Source: Mycoplasma sp. CAG:611 (GTDB lineage: Bacteria; Bacillota_I; Bacilli_A; RF39; UBA660). Taken from it: DNA of 12,513 bases. The notes below the pieces were generated by a model. The model saw only the letters and a list, made by a program, of their open reading frames with translations, made no database searches and had not been told where the DNA came from. The position numbers and the translations under genes are program-made. The stretch lies in contig HF999791.1 of assembly GCA_000434175.1 (NCBI GenBank), forward strand, positions 1-12,513, given 5' to 3'. Shown here one piece after another: positions 7,557-12,513 of the stretch. Each line of letters opens with the position of its first letter. Position 1 is the first letter of the stretch.

Positions 7557-7910
7557 ATGTTTTTGTCAAAGAGAATAAAAGAAAAAAGAATTGAGGCAGG
7601 TTTAACTCAAGAAGCATTGGGGAAAGAACTTAATGTTTCAAAGGTTAGCGTTTGTAATTGGGAGAAAGGATTAAAAAAACCAAGTTCAAAAAATTTAATT
7701 CAACTTTCTAAAGTACTAAATACACCACTTGAATATTTAATAGGTAATGATACTTATGTTGTAAGTGAAGACGACGAAAAGTATGGTTTAATGTTAGCTA
7801 CTGAAGAAATAAATATAATTAAAGAACTAAGAAATCATAAAAAGTTATATGATATGTTAATGGATAATCCAAAAAGAACTTTTGATAGAATCGATAAGAA
7901 TTTATTTTAA
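7557..7910 (+). CDS. XRE/Cro-family helix-turn-helix regulator
   Basis: This is a 117-residue cytoplasmic DNA-binding protein. Residues 3-63 form an HTH_3 domain: SKRIKEKRIEAGLTQEALGK, then ELNVSKVSVCNWEKGLKKPS with recognition helix around S28-W35, then LIQLSKVLNTPLEYLIG. The tail (64-117) is acidic and then helical (EINIIKELRNHKKLYDMLM) and could mediate dimerisation or ligand response; no peptidase or kinase domain is present. The start at 7557 is chosen because it gives the usual short N-terminus and follows AGGTGAT (7540-7546) and AAAGG (7548-7552). GTG 7542 and ATG 7545 have no suitably spaced site. It lies alone between terminators, immediately upstream of the surface-protein cassette. 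A regulatory link to that cassette or to itself is plausible but unproven. Confidence 0.9.
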   Translation: MFLSKRIKEKRIEAGLTQEALGKELNVSKVSVCNWEKGLKKPSSKNLIQLSKVLNTPLEYLIGNDTYVVSEDDEKYGLMLATEEINIIKELRNHKKLYDMLMDNPKRTFDRIDKNLF

Positions 7911-7919
7911 GTTCTTTTT
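7896..7919 (+). terminator. Terminator overlapping the end of the XRE gene
   Basis: AAGAATTTA (7896-7904) pairs with TAAGTTCTT (7908-7916) around a three-base loop with one G-U, followed by T to 7919. The 5' arm lies within the last codons of the gene. Confidence 0.6.
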
Positions 7920-7926
7920 CTTATAT

Positions 7927-7969
7927 ATTAATTATACAAAATAAAATTATTATCATAAATTATAACAAA
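7927..7969 (+). promoter_or_regulatory. Promoter-like module, copy 1 (collagen-like gene)
   Basis: ATTAATTAT (7927-7935), 15 bp, then TATCATAAATTATAACAAA (7951-7969). The same two blocks with identical spacing recur at 9065-9107. TATCAT could be a sigma-A -10 with TTAATT 17 bp upstream as a weak -35. Alternatively, CATAAATTA (7954-7962) fits the CATANNNTA pattern known for sigma-K -10 boxes, with an AC 16 bp upstream. Confidence 0.5.
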
Positions 7970-7989
7970 CAAAGAAAGGAATTAATTTT

Positions 7990-9036
7990 ATGAATAATTG
8001 TAATAATATAAGATATTGCTGTATTAAAGGACCAAAAGGCGAAAAAGGAGATAAGGGAGAACCTGGTCCATCAACTATTCAAATTGGAAGTGTTGAAACA
8101 GTAGAACCATATGAAAATGCAATGGTAGAAAATGTAGGTACAAGTGAGGATGTTGTTTTAAATTTTAAAATACCAAAGGGAGAACAAGGGGTTGAAGGAA
8201 AAATTGGTCCACAAGGGTTAATCGGACCAAAAGGAGAAAAAGGAGATATGGGGCCACAAGGACTAAAGGGAGATAAGGGTGAACCTGGTCCATCAACCAT
8301 TCAAATTGGAAGTGTTGAAACAATAAAGTCAAGCGAAGAAGCACAAGTTATTAATGTTGGAACACCAGTTGATGTTGTTTTAGATTTTAAAATACCAAAA
8401 GGAGAAAAAGGAGAACAAGGTGAAATTGGTCCAAGAGGACTTCCTGGGGAAATAGGTAGAACAGAACATATTGCAATAGATGAAACAGAAACACTTGAAC
8501 CAGGTGAACCTGCTACTGTTATGGATACATTTGAAAACTGGGTTCATCATCTAGCTTTTTCAATACCAAAAGGAGAAAAGGGAGAAAAAGGAGAACCAGG
8601 TCAAGCAGGAAAAGACTTTGTATCTTCTTATGGAATTAGATATTCAATGACTGATACGCAAGTAAATTTAGTCCAAGGCGTGGATACAGTAATCCCACTT
8701 CCTGAAAAAGGAGTAGCTTTCTTTACTGAATATCCAGATAATAATTCTATTAAAATTAAAGAAACGGGAGTATATTTAGTTTCATATTTACTATGTGGAG
8801 CAACAGATGAAGAGTGTTCTATTACTATGTCTATTAGAGCAAATGATATACTAGTACCAGCCACAAATGCCACTAGTGAATTTAATGCTCAATTTATTAA
8901 CAATATAAGTGGGTCAACTATTTGTTCATTACAAGAAAATGATATTGTAACTTTAAATGCTAAGTCATCTAAAAATGTTAATATAAAGTTTAATGGAAGT
9001 ACCAATGCAATGTTAAATTTAGTAAAAATACATTAA
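7990..9036 (+). CDS. Collagen-like protein with TNF/C1q-like C-terminal domain, no signal peptide
   Basis: This 348-residue surface-type protein has four Gly-X-Y segments (14-28, 64-102, 138-158 and 195-209; 5, 13, 7 and 5 triplets, mostly GEK, GDK, GEP, GPQ and GPS). Blocks of about 35 residues, predicted beta, interrupt them. The first two blocks (29-63 and 103-137) are close repeats, starting TIQIGSVET and ending DFKIPKG or NFKIPKG; the third (159-194) is a diverged version. Residues 210-348 look like a TNF/C1q-type jelly roll, as in BclA-like proteins (KGVAFFTEYP, GVYLVSYLL, GSTNAMLNLVKI), and would trimerise. The N-terminus MNNCNNIRYCC is Cys-rich and not a signal peptide. Spore exosporium proteins of this kind lack signal peptides; phage fibres are an alternative. 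AAAGGA at 7975-7980 is the ribosome binding site. Confidence 0.88.
   Translation: MNNCNNIRYCCIKGPKGEKGDKGEPGPSTIQIGSVETVEPYENAMVENVGTSEDVVLNFKIPKGEQGVEGKIGPQGLIGPKGEKGDMGPQGLKGDKGEPGPSTIQIGSVETIKSSEEAQVINVGTPVDVVLDFKIPKGEKGEQGEIGPRGLPGEIGRTEHIAIDETETLEPGEPATVMDTFENWVHHLAFSIPKGEKGEKGEPGQAGKDFVSSYGIRYSMTDTQVNLVQGVDTVIPLPEKGVAFFTEYPDNNSIKIKETGVYLVSYLLCGATDEECSITMSIRANDILVPATNATSEFNAQFINNISGSTICSLQENDIVTLNAKSSKNVNIKFNGSTNAMLNLVKIH
8047..8400 (+). repeat. Internal 222-bp (74-codon) repeat in the collagen-like gene
   Basis: The region from 8047 recurs 222 bp downstream from 8269. About 57 bases (GGAGATAAGGG onward, encoding DKGEPGPSTIQIGSVET) are almost identical, and the interrupting block (8071-8178 versus 8293-8400) is homologous at the protein level. 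The repeat could expand or contract by recombination. Confidence 0.85.
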
Positions 9037-9058
9037 GAATAGAAAACCTATTCTTTTT
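9035..9058 (+). terminator. Intrinsic terminator after the collagen-like gene
   Basis: AAGAATAG (9035-9042) pairs perfectly with CTATTCTT (9048-9055) around AAAAC, with a short T run to 9058. The stem begins in the stop codon. Confidence 0.75.
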
Positions 9059-9064
9059 GTATGA

Positions 9065-9107
9065 ATTAATTATTTCGTTTTTTATTTTTATCATAAATTA
9101 TTACAAA
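9065..9107 (+). promoter_or_regulatory. Promoter-like module, copy 2 (WxL-protein gene)
   Basis: ATTAATTAT (9065-9073), 15 bp, then TATCATAAATTATTACAAA (9089-9107). It matches the module at 7927-7969 with one difference in the 19-base block, while the 15-bp spacers are unrelated. It runs straight into the ribosome binding site at 9106-9117. Confidence 0.5.
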
Positions 9108-9120
9108 GGAAGGTGATAAT

Positions 9121-10980
9121 ATTAAGGTAATAGATAATAATACGGTAGTTGTAACAACAGGTGATGAATTAAATCAAGTAGTAAGTGAAGATAATAATTA
9201 TGACTATATTTATTTGGAAAATGATATAACTCTTACAAGTGGTTTTATTATAAACCCTAATAAATCAAAGATTATTATAGATGGGACCTATAATAATGTT
9301 AAATCTACTTATACAAATAATCTTGAAAGTTTAGAAGAAAATGTTATAAAAGCAAGTACAAAAAATAAAGAAATTATATTAAAAAATATGAATATAATTT
9401 CATCAAGTGGTTATGGAGTTATTTATGTACCTTCGCATCCTAATTATTCAAATGTTGTAGTAGAATATAATAATGTTAACTTTACTGGTATTGAACTTTC
9501 ACAAAATTATTATGGGACAACAAAAATTATTGATTCTGTTATAGAAGTTAAAGATACTAATAATGTTTTAGCTCAAAAAGCATGTGATTCAAATAATGTA
9601 TTAATTGGAGGTATTACTTCAATTAATAGTAGTGCAGTAGATAAGCCTGTGATTTTTCTTAATGATGTTATCCCATCAACATTAAAAATAATGCCAAATA
9701 GTAAAGTAACTATAACAACAAAAGAAGAACTTATGAATGGGACAAATAGATTAGATTTAATCGTAGGACATGGAGCAGAATTTTTATTAACAACAGGTAA
9801 TGGCTTTTCTATTACAACAACTCATGGTGCTAGAAATGTATTAATTGAAGAAGAAGCAAAATTTACTTTTATTGAAAATAATCATCAAAGAGTTCCTATG
9901 TGGAGTGTATTTGGAGATTTTATTGTTAAAGAAAATGCAAGTTTAGAAATAATTAATACTTTTATGACAACACCAACGGATAATTATAATATATATTTTA
10001 AAGGAACTAATCAAAATTTTATATTAGATAATCCTAAATATGTAAATATATATACAAAAAATGCTAATGTAATATATACTAATAATCCTGTTTCATTTTC
10101 ATTGAAATTTAATAGAATTAATATGTGGATAAGTGCTTTAAATTATACTGATGCTTATAAAATCGATAATGAACCAGCTTTATATTGGTATAAAGATAAT
10201 TATTTTACTTCTTTAAAAGGAACATTTACTAAAGATATAACAACAGTAACTTCTCATAATTTAACTAAAGAAGAATTAAATAAATTACCGGATATAACTA
10301 ATTTTTCTTTCCAAGATAGGAAAATATTAACAATAGGTGGAATTAAAACTAATATTCATCCAGTTAATAATACTAGTAATACTTTTTCAGGACACACAAT
10401 TTCTTTTGCAGATGTTAAGATTGAATACGATAATCAAATATTAACTGCTAGTTCTGATGAAAATGGTTTATTTGAGATAAATTTAGATAGTCCCATTGAA
10501 GATAATAAAATTGTTAAGGTAACAATTTATTTTAATGGTTGTTTTAGTGAAAGAAAAATAACAACACCTTTTAATGGTGAAATAACACTTTTGAAAGTAA
10601 CTGGAAATATTCCATTTAGCACTAATAAAATATCAACAACACCAATTATTTTACCTAAACAAAATAGTACTACCATAACAATAGTAGATAGTAGGATTAA
10701 TGCTACTAAATGGAAATTATATTTAAGTTTTAATAATCCTATGATAGAGCAAATGGGTAAAGTATTAATTGATTCTTTAGCTTTTAAAAAATTTAATAAT
10801 GAAATTATTAAACTATCAACAATTAAAAAGTTAGTTTATGAAGAAGAAAATGTTGGAAGTAATGTAGAATTAAGTAATATAACTTTTTCTACAGATAAAG
10901 GTTTATTGCTTTTTCCTAGTAAAGATTTATTTTTAAATGAAGATTATAAAACATCAGTTATATGGAGTATTGAATATTAG
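9121..10980 (+). CDS. Beta-helix/WxL-domain surface protein, apparent ATT start, no signal peptide
   Basis: The open frame has no ATG, GTG or TTG between the strong ribosome binding site AAGGAAGGTGAT (9106-9117) and TTG at 9214. The first start-like codon is ATT at 9121, giving 619 residues beginning KVIDNNTVVVTTGDELNQVV. This opening fits the beginning of a pectate-lyase-like adhesive beta-helix (about 1-330, repeats such as SKIIIDGTYNNV and ILKNMNIISSSG). A transthyretin/Ig-like domain follows (about 400-490; LTASSDENGLFEI from 441). Residues 494-619 look like a WxL cell-wall-binding domain: GNIPFS, TITIVDSR, the WKL motif at 531-533, and a closing YKTSVIWSI (W615). No export signal or LPXTG is seen. 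It is first of a three-gene operon. A binding or adhesin role at the cell or spore surface is inferred. Confidence 0.82.
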   Translation: MKVIDNNTVVVTTGDELNQVVSEDNNYDYIYLENDITLTSGFIINPNKSKIIIDGTYNNVKSTYTNNLESLEENVIKASTKNKEIILKNMNIISSSGYGVIYVPSHPNYSNVVVEYNNVNFTGIELSQNYYGTTKIIDSVIEVKDTNNVLAQKACDSNNVLIGGITSINSSAVDKPVIFLNDVIPSTLKIMPNSKVTITTKEELMNGTNRLDLIVGHGAEFLLTTGNGFSITTTHGARNVLIEEEAKFTFIENNHQRVPMWSVFGDFIVKENASLEIINTFMTTPTDNYNIYFKGTNQNFILDNPKYVNIYTKNANVIYTNNPVSFSLKFNRINMWISALNYTDAYKIDNEPALYWYKDNYFTSLKGTFTKDITTVTSHNLTKEELNKLPDITNFSFQDRKILTIGGIKTNIHPVNNTSNTFSGHTISFADVKIEYDNQILTASSDENGLFEINLDSPIEDNKIVKVTIYFNGCFSERKITTPFNGEITLLKVTGNIPFSTNKISTTPIILPKQNSTTITIVDSRINATKWKLYLSFNNPMIEQMGKVLIDSLAFKKFNNEIIKLSTIKKLVYEEENVGSNVELSNITFSTDKGLLLFPSKDLFLNEDYKTSVIWSIEY

Positions 10981-10991
10981 TGGGGTGATTT

Positions 10992-11330
10992 ATGAAAAAT
11001 GATTATATTTATATTAAATTAAATAGAAAAAGTGAAATAGTTTTAAAAGATATATGTAATAAAATTGTTTTTACAGGTATAACAGATAACTATGGAAATA
11101 TAAAAGTACCAATATGTAATAATAATTTATATCATTTATATGTTTGTAATGGATTAAATACAAAACAAGTACCATTAATAGCTAGAAAAAATGAATTATA
11201 TTGTATAAATATTAACAAACAAAAAAGTAATAAACATTATGTTACTATTCTTTTAATAGATAAAAATTATAAAAATATAAAAATAAAGAAAGGGGAAATA
11301 TTATTATGGCAAGACACACAATCCCAATAA
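10992..11330 (+). CDS. Small beta-rich protein of unknown function in the surface operon
   Basis: This protein has 112 residues. It starts 11 bases after the WxL-protein stop codon with GGGGTGAT at 10982-10989 as ribosome binding site, so the two are co-transcribed. No signal peptide or membrane segment is present. Residues 15-60 (IVLKDICNKIVFTGITDNYGN) resemble a short transthyretin or carboxypeptidase-regulatory-like sandwich with the usual T-D-x-x-G turn. After a Lys/Asn-rich linker, residues 82-106 (HYVTILLIDKNYKNIKIKKG) resemble the C-terminal end of the next protein. Its last 25 bases overlap the start of the next gene in another frame. The family is not recognised by name. The position suggests an accessory or assembly partner of the two larger proteins. 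Confidence 0.75.
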   Translation: MKNDYIYIKLNRKSEIVLKDICNKIVFTGITDNYGNIKVPICNNNLYHLYVCNGLNTKQVPLIARKNELYCININKQKSNKHYVTILLIDKNYKNIKIKKGEILLWQDTQSQ

Positions 11331-11851
11331 CTAATGGAAAGGGAAGTATAGAACTTGTTAATGGAAATTATAGGGCTACAGTAGTAGCAAATGGATATGA
11401 TGCATCAACATTAAATCCTAAAGAAATATCAATAGTGGAAGGTACTAATAATTATACTTTTACAGTAAGTGGAAACGGAACTTTAACACTTCATGTTACA
11501 GATACAGGAGAAAAAGTATCAGGTATTCAAGTAGTGGGAGCTAAGTTTATTATTACAGATGAAACAGGAACAACACAAGGAAAAGAAGCAACAACTAATC
11601 AAGATGGAAATGCTTTATTTGAAAATGTACCTTATTATGAAACAGATAGTCCAGTAATATATTATAAACAAATATCTAGTGATGGTGCTCATACTTTTGA
11701 TGGTAGTGTTAAATCAGTTATAATGAATGAACAAAATATAACAGTTGAAATAGAAAATCCAAATGCACCAGAAAGAAATATAACTTTAACTGATGCAAGT
11801 TATCCTAGTATAGTTATTAAAGATGCCCAAATAACACTTGAAAATAGTTAA
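11306..11851 (+). CDS. Cna-B/SpaA-like beta-sandwich protein, no signal peptide
   Basis: This 181-residue protein starts inside the previous gene with AGGGG at 11291-11295 as ribosome binding site. Residues 9-55 form a short sandwich (NGNYRATVVANGYD, typical of PEGA or carboxypeptidase-regulatory-like repeats). Residues 57-152 resemble a Cna-B/SpaA domain (GTLTLHVTDTGE, VVGAKFIITDETGTT, TTNQDGNALFENVPY, then YYKQISSDGAHTFDG). The C-terminal 156-179 (RNITLTDASYPSIVIKDAQI) echoes the end of the 112-residue neighbour. Such domains normally form stalks of surface proteins, but here there is neither signal peptide nor LPXTG, as for the other proteins of the cassette. Base composition is slightly less AT-extreme than that of the 112-residue gene. 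The stop codon overlaps the end of the opposing transposase fragment. Confidence 0.82.
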   Translation: MARHTIPITNGKGSIELVNGNYRATVVANGYDASTLNPKEISIVEGTNNYTFTVSGNGTLTLHVTDTGEKVSGIQVVGAKFIITDETGTTQGKEATTNQDGNALFENVPYYETDSPVIYYKQISSDGAHTFDGSVKSVIMNEQNITVEIENPNAPERNITLTDASYPSIVIKDAQITLENS

Positions 11852-12207
11852 TTAAAATAAAATGATCGTAATAGATCATTTTTATGTGTTAATTTTAGTA
11901 TGAGATTTTGTTTATATTCATTATAAGCAATATCGTGAGAATAAGAATATCTAATTTTTTTACAACTAGTAAATTTAGAACAACCATTGCAAACATAAGG
12001 AGGTTTATCTTCAAAACAACAAGGTTGATTATTACAAGAATTGGTAGTTCTTAAATAACGATGATTTCTAACATCTCTAGCAATAGTAGTTCTGTATTTA
12101 GAAATACGATTAGCGATTTGAGAAAAATTATACCCATGGTTTAAAAATTCTTCAATGACACATCTATCTTCAAAAGAAAGATGTTTGTTTTTCTTAGCAT
12201 TTTTCAT
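11848..12207 (-). pseudogene. Truncated IS30-family transposase (N-terminal fragment)
   Basis: These are 119 residues on the minus strand, starting at the ATG at 12207 with AAAGGA nine bases upstream; a GTG at 12225 is in frame but poorly placed. Residues 8-50 are the IS30-type N-terminal helix-turn-helix (HLSFEDRCVIEEFLNHGYNF, SQIANRISKYRTTIARDVRN). Residues 58-82 carry the Cys cluster C58, C63, C64, C73, C76 and C82 (PPYVCNGCSKFTSC) common in clostridial IS30 transposases. Full-length family members have over 300 residues with a DDE integrase core; here the frame stops inside the terminator shared with the surface operon, so the core is missing and the element cannot transpose by itself. 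The upstream promoter and ribosome binding site are intact, so a short DNA-binding protein could still be made; a role for it would be speculation. Confidence 0.8.
11859..11883. terminator. Bidirectional terminator between the surface operon and the transposase remnant
   Basis: AATGATC (11861-11867) pairs with GATCATT (11874-11880), extendable by two A-T pairs, around GTAATA. T follows on the plus strand (11879-11883) and a T-rich run follows on the minus strand. It lies within the last codons of the minus-strand reading frame. Confidence 0.75.
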
Positions 12208-12253
12208 AAAAAATATTCCTTTCACAAGCTAAGATACGAGAGTATATTATAAT

Positions 12254-12282
12254 ATTTTAAATAAAAAATAAATCAATGACAA
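12254..12282 (-). promoter_or_regulatory. Promoter of the transposase remnant
   Basis: Read on the minus strand: TTGTCA (12282-12277), 17 bp, TAAAAT (12259-12254), each one mismatch from consensus. It points to the ATG at 12207. Confidence 0.6.
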
Positions 12283-12316
12283 GACAAGTTAGAAAACTAA
12301 TTATTGATTTATTTTT
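12264..12316. repeat. 14-bp perfect inverted repeat
   Basis: AAAAATAAATCAAT (12264-12277) is the exact reverse complement of 12303-12316, with 25 bases between that contain a smaller TTAG/CTAA helix. It overlaps the transposase promoter. It could be a weak AT-rich terminator, an operator or the remains of an element end; which cannot be told from sequence. Confidence 0.6.
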
Positions 12317-12342
12317 ATATTTACCCCCCCGAATATATCCAA
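12314..12342 (-). promoter_or_regulatory. Promoter-like arrangement with a G7 spacer tract, facing left
   Basis: On the minus strand: TTGGAT (12342-12337), a 17-bp spacer containing seven G (12330-12324), then TATAAA (12319-12314). The -10 is good and the -35 matches only three of six positions. It mirrors the right-facing G9 promoter. Confidence 0.35.
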
Positions 12343-12407
12343 AAGTAAATGCACCAAAAGGAAAAAACGAGCAGTTAAATAAAAAGTTTGCATTAACTCT
12401 GTTAAAA

Positions 12408-12425
12408 AATGTTAACAAAAACATT
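12408..12425 (+). promoter_or_regulatory. Operator-like inverted repeat at the -35 box
   Basis: AATGTT (12408-12413) and AACATT (12420-12425) are inverted copies six bases apart. The right half overlaps the first two bases of the -35 TTGACT. A 10-bp palindrome ATAAGCTTAT (12451-12460) lies at the expected start site. A repressor or activator could bind either; this is inferred. Confidence 0.35.
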
Positions 12426-12452
12426 GACTTGGGGGGGGGTATATTGTATAAT
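12424..12452 (+). promoter_or_regulatory. Near-consensus promoter with a G9 tract in its spacer (candidate phase-variable promoter)
   Basis: TTGACT (12424-12429), exactly 17 bp (12430-12446), TATAAT (12447-12452). The spacer holds nine consecutive G (12431-12439). A tract of this kind changes length by slipped-strand mispairing, and each change would move the spacing away from the optimal 17 bp. As sequenced, the promoter is in the best configuration. The next gene starts at 12494. Confidence 0.8.
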
Positions 12453-12493
12453 AAGCTTATAAAGTTAAAAATAGAAAGGAAGTAAAAAAACAT

Positions 12494-12513
12494 ATGAAAA
12501 AACAAAATATAAT
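12494..12513 (+). CDS. Start of a gene leaving the window (MKKQNI...)
   Basis: ATG at 12494 follows AAAGGAAG (12475-12482) with 11 bases between, and lies about 35 bases downstream of the expected transcription start of the G9 promoter. Only six codons are visible, so the product cannot be named. The Lys-rich start would suit a signal peptide or many other proteins. Confidence 0.55.

Noticed and set aside
8047..8400. CRISPR-like or other regular non-coding repeat array
   Set aside because: The repeats are in frame, encode the collagen-like segments and interruption blocks, and lack the short repeat/spacer regularity of CRISPR.
8079..8873. Minus-strand open frames inside the collagen-like gene (8079-8300 and 8628-8873)
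   Set aside because: They are shadows of the repetitive Gly-X-Y coding sequence, giving Pro/Ser-rich translations without ribosome binding sites.
9214..9216. TTG at 9214 as start of the WxL/beta-helix protein
   Set aside because: It has no ribosome binding site and the open frame continues 31 codons upstream to a very strong site.
12257..12505. Overlapping open frames on both strands across the homopolymer region (12276-12485 plus, 12257-12505 minus)
   Set aside because: Neither has a ribosome binding site, the translations are low-complexity, and both run through clear promoter elements. The AT-rich sequence simply lacks stops there.

Overview
The window comes from a very AT-rich (roughly a quarter G+C by eye), standard-code, low-GC Gram-positive bacterium. 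Several features point to Bacillota/Bacilli: a polA-mutM pair, an asparagine T-box leader with an AAC specifier, AGGAGG- and GGTGAT-type ribosome binding sites, many short intrinsic terminators and a lipobox lipoprotein. The style of the surface proteins resembles uncultured gut lineages related to Erysipelotrichia/RF39. That lineage placement is an inference; no rRNA is present.

Layout. 1-637: C-terminal part of a surface or prepilin-like protein with a DUF6273-type tail. 731-4138: DNA repair pair polA (proofreading residues not recognisable) and mutM. 4198-5067: membrane-anchored protein with a polysaccharide-deacetylase fold whose catalytic residues are all replaced. 5085-6835: promoter, T-box riboswitch and asnS. 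The asnS frame is broken by an imperfect 103-bp tandem duplication, which is either a real mutation or a strain-chimera assembly error. 6893-7438: small lipoprotein whose ribosome binding site lies inside a terminator-like hairpin. 7557-7910: XRE-type regulator.

7990-11851 is an accessory surface cassette. It holds a collagen-like protein with a TNF/C1q-like C-terminal domain, a beta-helix plus WxL-domain protein that appears to start at an ATT codon, a 112-residue beta protein, and a Cna-B/SpaA-like protein. None shows a signal peptide. The collagen-like and WxL genes are preceded by the same promoter-like module with identical internal spacing, and its -10 part resembles mother-cell sporulation promoters. 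The last two proteins end in a related beta motif. One hypothesis is a co-regulated set of leaderless surface (perhaps spore-surface) proteins.

11848-12513: a truncated IS30-family transposase on the minus strand, then an intergenic region with two long homopolymers. The G9 tract lies inside the 17-bp spacer of a near-consensus promoter (TTGACT-N17-TATAAT) just ahead of a gene that leaves the window. This is the classic design of a phase-variable promoter and is the most interesting regulatory signal here. A C7 tract about 100 bp upstream sits in an opposite-facing promoter-like arrangement.
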